DNA of 64,000 nucleotides from Mycetocola_A sp015752285 (GTDB lineage Bacteria > Actinomycetota > Actinomycetes > Actinomycetales > Microbacteriaceae). The stretch covers positions 1 through 64,000 of the forward strand of contig NZ_JADOUY010000007.1 of the NCBI RefSeq assembly GCF_015752285.1. Direction: 5' to 3'. This document shows, piece after piece, positions 6,605 to 14,232 of this stretch. Numbering within the stretch: the first letter of the stretch is position 1; the number at the start of each line of letters is the position of its first letter. The translations under genes were made by a program, and so were the position numbers. The notes under the pieces are model-generated. The model was not told the origin of the DNA. It did not search any database and saw only the letters and a list, made by a program, of their open reading frames with translations.

Positions 6605-9190
6605 ATGACGCACACCACGGGTGCCATCCGAACGCCCGACCAGAGGTTGCGAGTCTTTGTCAGTTCCACTCTGAAAGAACTCGCGGTCGAGCGGAAGTAC
6701 GCGCGCCTCGCGGTGGAACGACTTCACCTCGCCCCCGTCATGTTCGAACTCGGCGCCAGACCCCACCCGCCGCGGCAGCTCTACCGGGCGTATCTCGAGC
6801 AGAGCGACGTCTTCGTCGGAATCTACGCCGAGAAGTACGGCTGGGTCGCACCGGGAGAGACCGTCTCCGGCCTCGAAGACGAATACAACCTGGCTCCCGA
6901 CTTCCCGAAACTCATCTACGTTCGCGACCCGGCCCCACACCGGGAGGCGCGGCTCGTCGACCTGCTCGCCCGGGTGCGTGACGATGACCGGGCGTCATTC
7001 AAGACGTTCTCGACCCCGCAGGAACTGCGCAAGCTCCTCGAAGCCGACCTGGCGACCCTGCTGGCCGAGCGCTTCGACCAGAGTCGGCCGGTGCCGCTCG
7101 AAACCAACCCGATCGTGCTCGGCGAGCGGAGTTCTGCACTTCCGGCCGCCCTGACCCAGCTGATCGGCCGTGAAGGCGAGCTCGACGACGTGGCCGCGTT
7201 GCTCCGCAAAGACTCGATCCGGCTGGTCACCCTTCTCGGTTCGGGCGGCATCGGCAAGACGAGGATCGCCCTCGAAGTGGCCGGTCGGGCAGGAGCCCTT
7301 CCTGACATCGAGGTCACCTTCGTCGACTTGTCATCGGTACAGGATGCCGCGCTCGTTCCGAATGCCATTGCCGAAGCTCTCGGGGTCCTCGACACCGGAG
7401 ACGAACCTGTTCTCGACAAACTGAAAACAGCGCTGAGCACAAGGCAGATGCTCATCGTGCTCGACAATTTCGAGCAGATCCTCCCGGCCGCCCCGATACT
7501 GACCACGCTCCTCGCCTCTGCACCAGATGTGAAATTTCTTGTCACGAGCAGGTCGCTCCTGCGGGTCTCCGGCGAACACGCCGTCGAGGTCGGCCCGCTT
7601 GGTCTGCCGGACCCGGCCCGATCGTTGAATCCCCGTGGCGCGATGACCTCGGCAGCCGTTGCGCTCTTCGTGGAGCGCGCCAGGGCCGTCAAACCGGATT
7701 TCGAGGCGACCCCGGACAACGTCGACGCGATCGCCGCCATCTGCGTTGCTCTCGACGGGGTTCCCCTCGCGCTGGAACTGGCGGCAGCCCGTATCCGGAT
7801 GCTGCCTCCAGCGGCCATCCTGGCGCGGCTCGACCGCCGCCTGTCGCTGCTCTCCGGTGGTCCACGGGATCTCCCACTGCGTCAGCAGGCGCTCCGGAGC
7901 ACGATCGAATGGAGCACCCAGCTTCTGGGCGACGACGAGAAGAACCTGCTGGCCCGGCTCGGTGTCTTCGCCGGTGGCTTCTCCCTCGATGCGGTGGAAA
8001 CCGTGGCGGGTGATGATCCTGACGCAGACACCATGACCGCCCTCGGCGCGCTCGTCGACAACAGCCTGGTCCGCGAACTGGACCGGGGTGACCTTCCCTA
8101 CTACTCGATGCTTGCAACGGTCCGCGAGTATGCGCTCGAACAGCTCGAGGCGACGGGGCAGCTCACCGACGCCCGCGCCGCCCACGCGACGTATTACGTC
8201 GGGCTTGCCGCGGCGCTCGAGGACGAGCTCGAGGGCACTCGTCAACGTGAAGTGATCGCCTTGCTCAACGACGATCGAGACAACCTGCGCGCGGCCGCCA
8301 GGTATCTGCTCGATTCGAAAGAGATGGTCGCCGTCGCTCAGTTCACCTGGTGCCTGCTCATCTACTGGTGGGTCGGCGGACTCCTCGGTGAGGTCAGAGC
8401 CTGGATGGACGAGGTGCTCGAGACCGACGGCATCCCCGACAGGACACGCGCCATCGCTCTGTACTTCTCCCGGTCCATCCTGCTCTGGCACGAGGCGAAC
8501 GATCGGGTCGTCCCCGGTCTGGCCGAAAGCGTGGAACTCTTCCGGCGCATCGACGACCGCGTCGGCGAGGGTTTCGCGCTCATCTTCCTCGCGCTCGCCG
8601 TGGTCGCTGACAAGAACCCCGACACCGAGCGGGCGGAGACGTCTCTCCGGCGCAGCGTGGAGTTGCTCAGGGGTGCCGGCTACCGGTGGGGCGAGTCCAT
8701 GGCTCTGGTAACCCTCGGTCGACTGGCCCTGATGCAGGACGCAGTGCCTGATGCCATCGGTCGATTCCAGGAGAGCCTGACACTGACCAGGCAGGGCCAC
8801 GACGACCTCGGCACGACGGTCGCCCTGCAGCATCTGGGCTGGGCTCGTTTTGCGAACGGGCAGACCGTCGATTCACGAATCCTCTTCGAAGAGAGCCTGG
8901 AGACGGCCGCGCACATCGGTCATGCCGAGGGGGTGGTCTACGGGCTCGAAGGGCTCACGGCGATCGCCGCCGCGAGTCGCCAGCTCAGGCGCGCGGGACG
9001 ACTACTCCACGCCGCAGACGACCTCCGCAAACAGACCGGACTGTACGGCGCCAACCGATTCTCATTCCACGAGCGGTACCTGGCGCCGATCCTGGCCGGG
9101 AACGACGCGGAAGCCCTCGACAAGGTCCGCACAGAAGGCGAAGCGCTCTCGATCGACGAAGCGGTGGTCTACGCCCTTCACTCCGAGTGA
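6605..9190 (+). CDS. DUF4062-STAND NTPase with C-terminal TPR-like repeats
   Basis: The 861-residue protein starts with a DUF4062 domain (RVFVSSTLKEL near residue 17, then YLEQSDVFVGIYAEKYGW). A STAND ATPase follows: Walker A LLGSGGIGKT near residue 210, Walker B LIVLDNFEQ near 283, and the GVPLALELAAARIR motif. A winged-helix-like segment and roughly 400 residues of TPR-like helices complete it. STAND proteins are switch ATPases that sense a signal through the repeats and act through the N-terminal domain; some are anti-phage sensors. The ATG at 6605 was preferred because GGGGAGA lies 9 bases upstream; ATG 6596 and TTG 6587 are alternatives. It is divergent from ltrA, with no partner gene. 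Ligand and output are unknown. Confidence 0.85.
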   Translation: MTHTTGAIRTPDQRLRVFVSSTLKELAVERKYARLAVERLHLAPVMFELGARPHPPRQLYRAYLEQSDVFVGIYAEKYGWVAPGETVSGLEDEYNLAPDFPKLIYVRDPAPHREARLVDLLARVRDDDRASFKTFSTPQELRKLLEADLATLLAERFDQSRPVPLETNPIVLGERSSALPAALTQLIGREGELDDVAALLRKDSIRLVTLLGSGGIGKTRIALEVAGRAGALPDIEVTFVDLSSVQDAALVPNAIAEALGVLDTGDEPVLDKLKTALSTRQMLIVLDNFEQILPAAPILTTLLASAPDVKFLVTSRSLLRVSGEHAVEVGPLGLPDPARSLNPRGAMTSAAVALFVERARAVKPDFEATPDNVDAIAAICVALDGVPLALELAAARIRMLPPAAILARLDRRLSLLSGGPRDLPLRQQALRSTIEWSTQLLGDDEKNLLARLGVFAGGFSLDAVETVAGDDPDADTMTALGALVDNSLVRELDRGDLPYYSMLATVREYALEQLEATGQLTDARAAHATYYVGLAAALEDELEGTRQREVIALLNDDRDNLRAAARYLLDSKEMVAVAQFTWCLLIYWWVGGLLGEVRAWMDEVLETDGIPDRTRAIALYFSRSILLWHEANDRVVPGLAESVELFRRIDDRVGEGFALIFLALAVVADKNPDTERAETSLRRSVELLRGAGYRWGESMALVTLGRLALMQDAVPDAIGRFQESLTLTRQGHDDLGTTVALQHLGWARFANGQTVDSRILFEESLETAAHIGHAEGVVYGLEGLTAIAAASRQLRRAGRLLHAADDLRKQTGLYGANRFSFHERYLAPILAGNDAEALDKVRTEGEALSIDEAVVYALHSE

Positions 9191-9204
9191 GGGGGCGCAA
9201 GCGC

Positions 9205-9528
9205 CTACTCGTCGAGCGCGAGCTCCTTGGGCAGTTCGAAGTCCCGGGTCGACAACTCTTCGATGTTGACGTCCTTGAAAGTGAGCACGCGCACACTCTT
9301 CACGAACCGATCGGAACGGTAGACATCCCAGACCCACACATCGTTCATCGTGATCTCGAAATAGAAGTCGTGTTCGGTGTCCCTCCGGACGAGGTCGACG
9401 TCATTGGCGAGATAGAACCGTCGTTCGGTCTCGATCACAAATTTGAACTGCGACACGACGTCGCGGTACTCCCGGTACAGGGCCAACTCGACCTCGCGGT
9501 CGTAGTCCTCGAACTCGTCTTCTTCCAT
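9205..9528 (-). CDS. DUF2469 family protein
   Basis: The 107-residue acidic protein is the actinobacterial DUF2469 type (EDYDREVELALYREYRDV at the N-terminus, FYFEITMNDVWVWD in the middle). It almost always sits directly after rnhB and before yraN. No biochemical function is known. Here yraN has been moved 4 kb away by the ltrA/STAND insertion. It lies 12 bases after rnhB and is probably in the lepB-rnhB transcript. Confidence 0.85.
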   Translation of the reverse strand: MEEDEFEDYDREVELALYREYRDVVSQFKFVIETERRFYLANDVDLVRRDTEHDFYFEITMNDVWVWDVYRSDRFVKSVRVLTFKDVNIEELSTRDFELPKELALDE

Positions 9529-9540
9529 GGTGCATCCATC

Positions 9541-10188
9541 CTACGCGTAGGCGACGAGCCAGCTTTTCCGGTGCAGTGACGTGACCCCGAGCGACCGGAT
9601 CGCATCCAGATGGGTCGAACTGCTGTAGCCCTTGTTACCGCTCCAGCCGTATCCGGGCGACACACTGTCTGAGGCGATCATCATGCTGTCGCGGTGCACC
9701 TTTGCGATGACGGATGCCGCGGCGACCGACACACAATCGCGGTCGGCTTTGATGCGGGTCCGCACGTCGAGCGGGCTGGCGAGCACCGGGTTGAGCCAGT
9801 CTGAATTACCGTCGAGCAGGATGACGCTTGCCGCGATGTCTGCACCCTGGTCGAACAGGATGCGAAGAGCTCGCTTCCCCGCCAGCCCGAGACAGTGAGT
9901 GATCCCGAGTTCGTCGACCTCCGCGGCATCCGCGAGTCCGACGGCAGAGAACAGCACCCAGTCCCGCACCACCGGGTCGAGCGCCACCCGGCGCTTCTCG
10001 CTCAGCATCTTGGAATCGCGCAGACCGTCGGGGTGGGGTCCGCAGTCAGCGGCGACGACGGCCATGCCGACGGCGACGGGTCCGGCGAGGGCACCGCGTC
10101 CGACCTCGTCGCAGCCGATCACGTAGCGGGTCCCCGCACCGAACAGCTCCCGTTCCACCGCGTCTGTCGGGTCACAGACACCCATCAT
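9541..10188 (-). CDS. rnhB: Ribonuclease HII
   Basis: RNase HII cuts the RNA strand of RNA-DNA hybrids and single ribonucleotides misincorporated in DNA. The 215-residue protein has the catalytic IGCDEVGRGALAGPV motif (Asp-Glu) near residue 24, a DSK motif (LRDSKMLSEKRR), DGN (LLDGNSDW) and RIKADRDCVSVAAASVIAKV. The first of two adjacent ATG codons overlaps the lepB stop (ATGA), indicating translational coupling. Confidence 0.95.
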   Translation of the reverse strand: MMGVCDPTDAVERELFGAGTRYVIGCDEVGRGALAGPVAVGMAVVAADCGPHPDGLRDSKMLSEKRRVALDPVVRDWVLFSAVGLADAAEVDELGITHCLGLAGKRALRILFDQGADIAASVILLDGNSDWLNPVLASPLDVRTRIKADRDCVSVAAASVIAKVHRDSMMIASDSVSPGYGWSGNKGYSSSTHLDAIRSLGVTSLHRKSWLVAYA

Positions 10189-10940
10189 TGCTTCGCGTTC
10201 TCCGGGTCCCTGACGCCCGAGAAAACGTCGGGGTGGTTGTCGAGCCAGTCCCAGTGCGCCGTTGGCCAGCTGATCACGAAGGCTCGCCCGACGACGTTGT
10301 CGACCGGAACGAAGCCGTTGCCCGGCTGTTCGCGGTTGTACCGGGAGTCACGGGAGTTGTAGCGGTTGTCGCCCATCACCCACAGGGAGCCTTCCGGAAC
10401 CACGACGTCGAAGGCGACCTCGGAGACATCCGTCTTGCCTGCAGGCATGGTGATGTACGGCTCGCTGAGCGGAACATCGTTCACGGTCATCTGGCCGAGC
10501 GCGTTGCAGCACACGACGTGATCGCCCGGCAGCCCGATGAGCCGTTTGATGAGGTGATCGTCGCTGTCGGATGCCGACAACCCGATGAGAGAGAGCACCC
10601 AGTCGGCTGCGGCGGTGAGCGGAGGGAGATCCGGTTCCGGTGACGGCGGAAGCCAGCCGCCCGGGTCACGGAACACGATGACGTCGCCGCGCTCGAGCCC
10701 GACGAGATCGGGCACGAGTTCGTTCACCAGAATGCGGTCGTCGATTCGAAGGGTCTGCTCCATCGACGCGGACGGGATGTAGAACGACCGCACCAGGAAC
10801 GTCTTGACGAGGAACGACACGAGGAGCGCCACCACGAAGATCACGAGGACATCGCGCAGAAAGAGGAGCGCCCCCTTCTTCCGGGAACGCCGTCGTGGTC
10901 CGGCAGACACGTCGTCTGCCGGCTGGATTGTTTCAGTCAT
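10185..10940 (-). CDS. lepB: Signal peptidase I
   Basis: The membrane serine protease removes signal peptides from exported proteins. The 251-residue protein has a basic N-terminus, one transmembrane helix (about residues 29-48), the catalytic serine in SFYIPSASM (Ser59) and the catalytic lysine in LIKRLIGLPGD (Lys132), then the GDNRYNSRDSR motif. The insert between Ser and Lys is long, as in other actinobacteria. It lies downstream of rplS, with a strong hairpin in the gap, and overlaps rnhB. Confidence 0.95.
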   Translation of the reverse strand: MTETIQPADDVSAGPRRRSRKKGALLFLRDVLVIFVVALLVSFLVKTFLVRSFYIPSASMEQTLRIDDRILVNELVPDLVGLERGDVIVFRDPGGWLPPSPEPDLPPLTAAADWVLSLIGLSASDSDDHLIKRLIGLPGDHVVCCNALGQMTVNDVPLSEPYITMPAGKTDVSEVAFDVVVPEGSLWVMGDNRYNSRDSRYNREQPGNGFVPVDNVVGRAFVISWPTAHWDWLDNHPDVFSGVRDPENAKQ

Positions 10941-10950
10941 TTAACCGCCA

Positions 10951-10982
10951 AAGCTCCCCACCAGTTTATCGGCGGGGAGCTT
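10951..10982 (-). terminator. Strong hairpin between rplS and lepB
   Basis: A perfect 9-base stem, aagctcccc (10951-10959) and ggggagctt (10974-10982), lies in the short gap between the two minus-strand genes. There is no real T-tract, so partial termination or 3'-end protection of the ribosomal-protein mRNA is likely. Confidence 0.55.
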
Positions 10983-11015
10983 CGGTTCTTTCACTCCGGT
11001 TGGAGTCGAACGGGA

Positions 11016-11360
11016 TTAGTTGCGCTTTTCCTTGATCTTCGCCTTCTTGCCACGGAGTTCACGGAGGAAGTAGAGCTTGGCGCGACGCACGTCACCGCGG
11101 GTGATGACCTCGATCTGGTCGATCACCGGGGAGTGCACCGGGAACTTACGCTCCACGCCGACACCGAAGCTGACCTTGCGGACGGCGAACGTCTCACGGA
11201 CGCCCTCGCCCTGACGGCCGATAACGATGCCCTGGAAGACCTGGATACGAGAACGGCTGCCCTCAACGATGTTCACGTGCACCTTGACGGTGTCGCCGGC
11301 ACGGAATTCGGGGATGTCGGACTTGAGGGATGCTGCATCGACGCTGTCGAGGATGTGCAT
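11016..11360 (-). CDS. rplS: 50S ribosomal protein L19
   Basis: L19 lies at the 30S/50S interface. The 114-residue protein shows the family pattern: FRAGDTVKVHVNIVEGSRSR, FQGIVIGRQGEG, FPVHSPVIDQIEV, then the basic end LRELRGKKAKIKEKRN. It starts at an ATG with GAGAG upstream. It is followed by lepB and preceded by a 170-base leader region that contains a perfect hairpin. Confidence 0.97.
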   Translation of the reverse strand: MHILDSVDAASLKSDIPEFRAGDTVKVHVNIVEGSRSRIQVFQGIVIGRQGEGVRETFAVRKVSFGVGVERKFPVHSPVIDQIEVITRGDVRRAKLYFLRELRGKKAKIKEKRN

Positions 11361-11427
11361 GATATTTCGCTCTCTGTAACCGCCACAGGTCGACTACGAA
11401 TTCAGGGATGATGGGGGTGTGTCCGGC

Positions 11428-11444
11428 GCCTCGAGAATCGAGGC
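11428..11444 (-). repeat. Perfect inverted repeat upstream of rplS
   Basis: gcctcga (11428-11434), a 3-base loop, then tcgaggc (11438-11444). It lies about 70 bases ahead of the rplS start in the 173-base gap after the membrane-protein gene. It may terminate that gene or be part of the rplS leader. Confidence 0.4.
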
Positions 11445-11533
11445 AGTGGCGCTGGCTCCCCTGTGGCAGAGTCTGGCCGCGGCACAATCGTCTATTCTGC
11501 CATGAATGGCCGGTCCGGCGCAAAAGCTCCGGC

Positions 11534-12037
11534 TCAGTCCTTCGGTGGTATCCGGGTTTCCTTGACGACGATCAGCTCTTCGCCGTCGCGAACCGGACCA
11601 TTCAGTCCGTTCGGACGGGCTGTCGGACGCGAGGCCATCTGCTCGAACTCGGCCATCGTCTCGCGGGCGCGGTTCCGGGCATCGGTGAAGAACTCCCAGA
11701 GCACGATCCAGAAGGCGGCCAGGCCGGTGAGAACTCCGAGAACCGCGAACGCGTCCGACGACGGCCCGAAGAGGCCGAATCCGATGACGGATGCCTGCCA
11801 CAGGGTGAGGATGCCGACGTCGAGCCACGACACCGCCTTCTCCCGCCGAACGGTGGGCCGCGCTCGGATCAGCCCGGCGACGATGAGCATCGCGACGAAC
11901 AGGATGGGCATCGAAATGACGAGGACGAGGAACTGCCAGCCTCCTCCACCGAAGATCCCCCAGCCGATGAGCGGCCAGATCGGAAGAGCCACGGCGGCGA
12001 TGACCATCCAGGTGCGGAAAGCGCGGCGAATAATCAT
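11534..12037 (-). CDS. Small integral membrane protein of unknown function
   Basis: The 167-residue protein has four hydrophobic segments (residues about 10-30, 35-58, 72-92, 98-116) and a polar, charged C-terminal tail of some 50 residues (EFEQMASRPTARPN onward). No catalytic motif is visible. Its place between trmD and rplS is typical of Microbacteriaceae, so it is a lineage-conserved gene. It lies 9 bases after trmD, so the two are probably co-transcribed. Confidence 0.75.
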   Translation of the reverse strand: MIIRRAFRTWMVIAAVALPIWPLIGWGIFGGGGWQFLVLVISMPILFVAMLIVAGLIRARPTVRREKAVSWLDVGILTLWQASVIGFGLFGPSSDAFAVLGVLTGLAAFWIVLWEFFTDARNRARETMAEFEQMASRPTARPNGLNGPVRDGEELIVVKETRIPPKD

Positions 12038-12046
12038 GACTCCAGC

Positions 12047-12775
12047 CTACGGCCGTGCGCTGGGAGAATCCCGCCGATCGTCGGCTTGAGCGAGCAGGTC
12101 AGGACGCACCCGCCTGGTGCGTTCCAGCTGTTGCTCTTTTCTCCAGGCGGCGATTGCTCCGTGATTGCCGCTCAGCAGGATCCCCGGCACGTCCAGACCG
12201 CGCCAGGATGCCGGTTTCGTGTAGCTGGGGGCTTCGAGCAGGCCGTCTTCGTGCGATTCCTCGACGAGCGAGTGCGGGTTGCCGACCACTCCGGGGATGA
12301 GCCGGCCGATCGCCTCGACCATCGCCATCACCGCCACCTCTCCCCCGTTGAGCACGTAGTCGCCGAGGCTGACGAGGCGCACCCGGGCACGCGTCGCCGT
12401 GTCGTCGAACACGCGCTGATCGATCCCCTCGTACCGTCCACACCCGAACACGAGATGGTGCTCCGTCGCGAGTTCGCGGGCCATCGACTGGGTAAAGACC
12501 TCGCCAGCCGGCGACGGGAAGATGACGAGAGGGCCGGCATCCGGGTCGCTGTCGAGGATGCCGTCGAGAATCGTCCCCCACGGTTCCGGTTTCATCACCA
12601 TTCCAGCGCCCCCGCCGTAGGGTGTGTCGTCGACGGTGCGGTGCCGATCGGTCGTCGCGTCGCGCAGGTTGTGCACACCGAGATCGATGATGCCGGCCTG
12701 TCTCGCCTTGCCGAGCAGGGAAATGTCGAGCACGTCGAAGAACTCGGGAAAGATCGTGACGATGTCGATGCGCAT
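12047..12775 (-). CDS. trmD: tRNA (guanine-N1-)-methyltransferase TrmD
   Basis: TrmD methylates G37 next to the anticodon using SAM and prevents +1 frameshifting. The 242-residue protein has the SPOUT-class trefoil-knot motifs: MRIDIVTIFPEFF at the start, DDTPYGGGAGMVMKPEP, and the SAM-binding GRYEGIDQRV and SLGDYVLNGGE. In most actinobacteria it directly follows rimM. Here 9.4 kb of nitrogen and molybdenum genes separate them, and trmD has its own -10 element. Confidence 0.95.
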   Translation of the reverse strand: MRIDIVTIFPEFFDVLDISLLGKARQAGIIDLGVHNLRDATTDRHRTVDDTPYGGGAGMVMKPEPWGTILDGILDSDPDAGPLVIFPSPAGEVFTQSMARELATEHHLVFGCGRYEGIDQRVFDDTATRARVRLVSLGDYVLNGGEVAVMAMVEAIGRLIPGVVGNPHSLVEESHEDGLLEAPSYTKPASWRGLDVPGILLSGNHGAIAAWRKEQQLERTRRVRPDLLAQADDRRDSPSARP

Positions 12776-12781
12776 GCTGAA

Positions 12782-12787
12782 ATCCTA
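12782..12787 (-). promoter_or_regulatory. -10 element of trmD, apparently leaderless
   Basis: On the minus strand TAGGAT is followed by only six bases and then the trmD ATG. No ribosome-binding site is present, which fits a leaderless message. The -35 box is not clear. Confidence 0.45.
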
Positions 12788-12886
12788 GGGGAGCCCCTCC
12801 CGGCGGCTGTTCAGTGTGGGAACCGCTCCGAGAACTGCCGCGCAGGGCCGTGTGTGCTCACCGTAGACGGACGCCGCGGAGTCAGC

Positions 12887-13633
12887 TCAGGATGCGTCGG
12901 CTCCGGTCAGCACGTCGACATACCTGTCGCGCACGATGTCGATCAGCTCGGCTGGGGCTTCTCCGCCGGCGGTGAGGAGCGGAGGCGTTGCGAGGTCCGC
13001 GGAGGTCGCGGAAGCGAGATCGGCGAAGTAGCCGGGGGCGAGCAGGTAGGTGGAGACGACGACCCGTGACCCGGGGTGATTGGCCCGTGCATCGCTGACG
13101 GCGGTCTCGATCGGCGGCTGTGCAGCCGAGATGAATCCCACACTCACGGGCCGGCCGAGCACCACGCCCAGCCGAACCGCGGTCTCACGGCAGTCGGCGA
13201 CGGCTCGCGCATCAGTCGAACCGGCAGCGCACAGCACAACGGCATCCGTCTCGGTGAGACCGGACTCAGCGAGACGGCGAGCCAGGAGGTCGACCAGTCG
13301 ATCGTCAGGCCCGAGCGCACGCGAGATCGCGGTCACCCGATCGGAAGCATCCGCTTCGTTCACGAGATCGACGTGCACGTGGTATCCGGCCGAGAGCAGC
13401 AGGGGAACGAGAACAGCAGGCCGGTCGGCGTCCAGTTTGCCGAGCGTCGCCTGCACGTCCGGCTGCTGCACGTCGACGAATCCTCCCTCGACGATCGACG
13501 ACGGCAAGCTCACTCCGACGGCGTCGACCAGCCCGGCGACGGCCGCCTGGCCGGCAGGAGAGCTCGTGCCGTGCGAGATGGCGACGAGGGCAGCGGTCGT
13601 TGCGGTGCGGGGTGAGAGCGAGAGCACTGTCAC
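12887..13633 (-). CDS. Sirohydrochlorin chelatase (CbiX/SirB family)
   Basis: It inserts ferrous iron (or cobalt) into sirohydrochlorin, the last step of siroheme synthesis. The 248-residue protein has two CbiX half-domains: LVAISHGTSSPAGQAA with the metal-binding His near the start, LLLSAGYHVHVDL in the first half, and VVVSTYLLAPGYFAD in the second. The GTG start at 13633 overlaps the nirD stop (GTGA), so it is coupled to nirD. That places siroheme supply with the siroheme-dependent nitrite reductase. Confidence 0.85.
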   Translation of the reverse strand: MTVLSLSPRTATTAALVAISHGTSSPAGQAAVAGLVDAVGVSLPSSIVEGGFVDVQQPDVQATLGKLDADRPAVLVPLLLSAGYHVHVDLVNEADASDRVTAISRALGPDDRLVDLLARRLAESGLTETDAVVLCAAGSTDARAVADCRETAVRLGVVLGRPVSVGFISAAQPPIETAVSDARANHPGSRVVVSTYLLAPGYFADLASATSADLATPPLLTAGGEAPAELIDIVRDRYVDVLTGADAS

Positions 13634-13995
13634 GACAGTTCCACCTCGATCATGCCGCCGACGATGCGGGTCCGGTAGGTCTGAAGCACGAAGTCGGGAT
13701 TGCTGAAGCATTCTCCGGTTGCCAGGTCGTAGACCTCCTTGTGAAGCGGAGATGCGACGGTGGGTCTGTCACCCTTCGAACCGACGATGCCCCTCGCCAT
13801 GACGTGAGCCTCGGTGTGCGGGTCACGGTGTGACACGGCGTACACCTCGAACGGCGAGAGCAGGAACAACGCGATCTGCTGCGCTTTGAGAAGAGCGACC
13901 TCACCCCAGGAGGGCTCGAGCTCGTCGACGGCGCAGACGCTCTCCCACGTGGTCACCGGGGTCCGGCGTACGTCCCTGTCGATTGCTATGGTCAT
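13630..13995 (-). CDS. nirD: Nitrite reductase (NADH) small subunit NirD
   Basis: NirD is the Rieske-fold small subunit of assimilatory NADH nitrite reductase. The protein of about 121 residues has the family features WESVCAVDELEPSWGEVALL and VGSKGDRPTVASPLHKEVYDL; the Rieske cysteines are replaced, as usual for NirD. The ATG at 13995 has AGGGTGG upstream; a start at 14013 is possible. nirD is divergent from nirB rather than following it, and is coupled to the chelatase gene. Confidence 0.88.
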   Translation of the reverse strand: MTIAIDRDVRRTPVTTWESVCAVDELEPSWGEVALLKAQQIALFLLSPFEVYAVSHRDPHTEAHVMARGIVGSKGDRPTVASPLHKEVYDLATGECFSNPDFVLQTYRTRIVGGMIEVELS

Positions 13996-14156
13996 GCGAA
14001 CCACCCTGCCCATCGTGTTCCGGCTCGGTTGGAGCCTTTCCGGTCACCAGCGACGCTATGCGCCCCCTGTTTCGCGAAGAGCATTGGGATGTTTCTGTCG
14101 TGTGAATCCGTCCTCTCACCGTGCCGCCGGCACTGTGCGGTGCCAGACAACCCGCT

Positions 14157-14199
14157 GACATGTGCGGGAAATTGGGGCGAAACCGCCGACGGTTACGCT
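14157..14199 (+). promoter_or_regulatory. Candidate nirB promoter with phased GlnR/NnaR-like sites
   Basis: Three related pentamers, GACAT (14157), GAAAT (14168) and GAAAC (14179), are spaced exactly 11 bases apart, recalling the a/b half-site phasing of GlnR boxes. A -10-like TACGCT (14194-14199) follows, then a GGAGG site and the nirB ATG at 14233. The match is loose and the role is inference. Confidence 0.3.
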
Positions 14200-14232
14200 C
14201 GCCGGACACCAGCTACTTGGAGGTACGGAACG

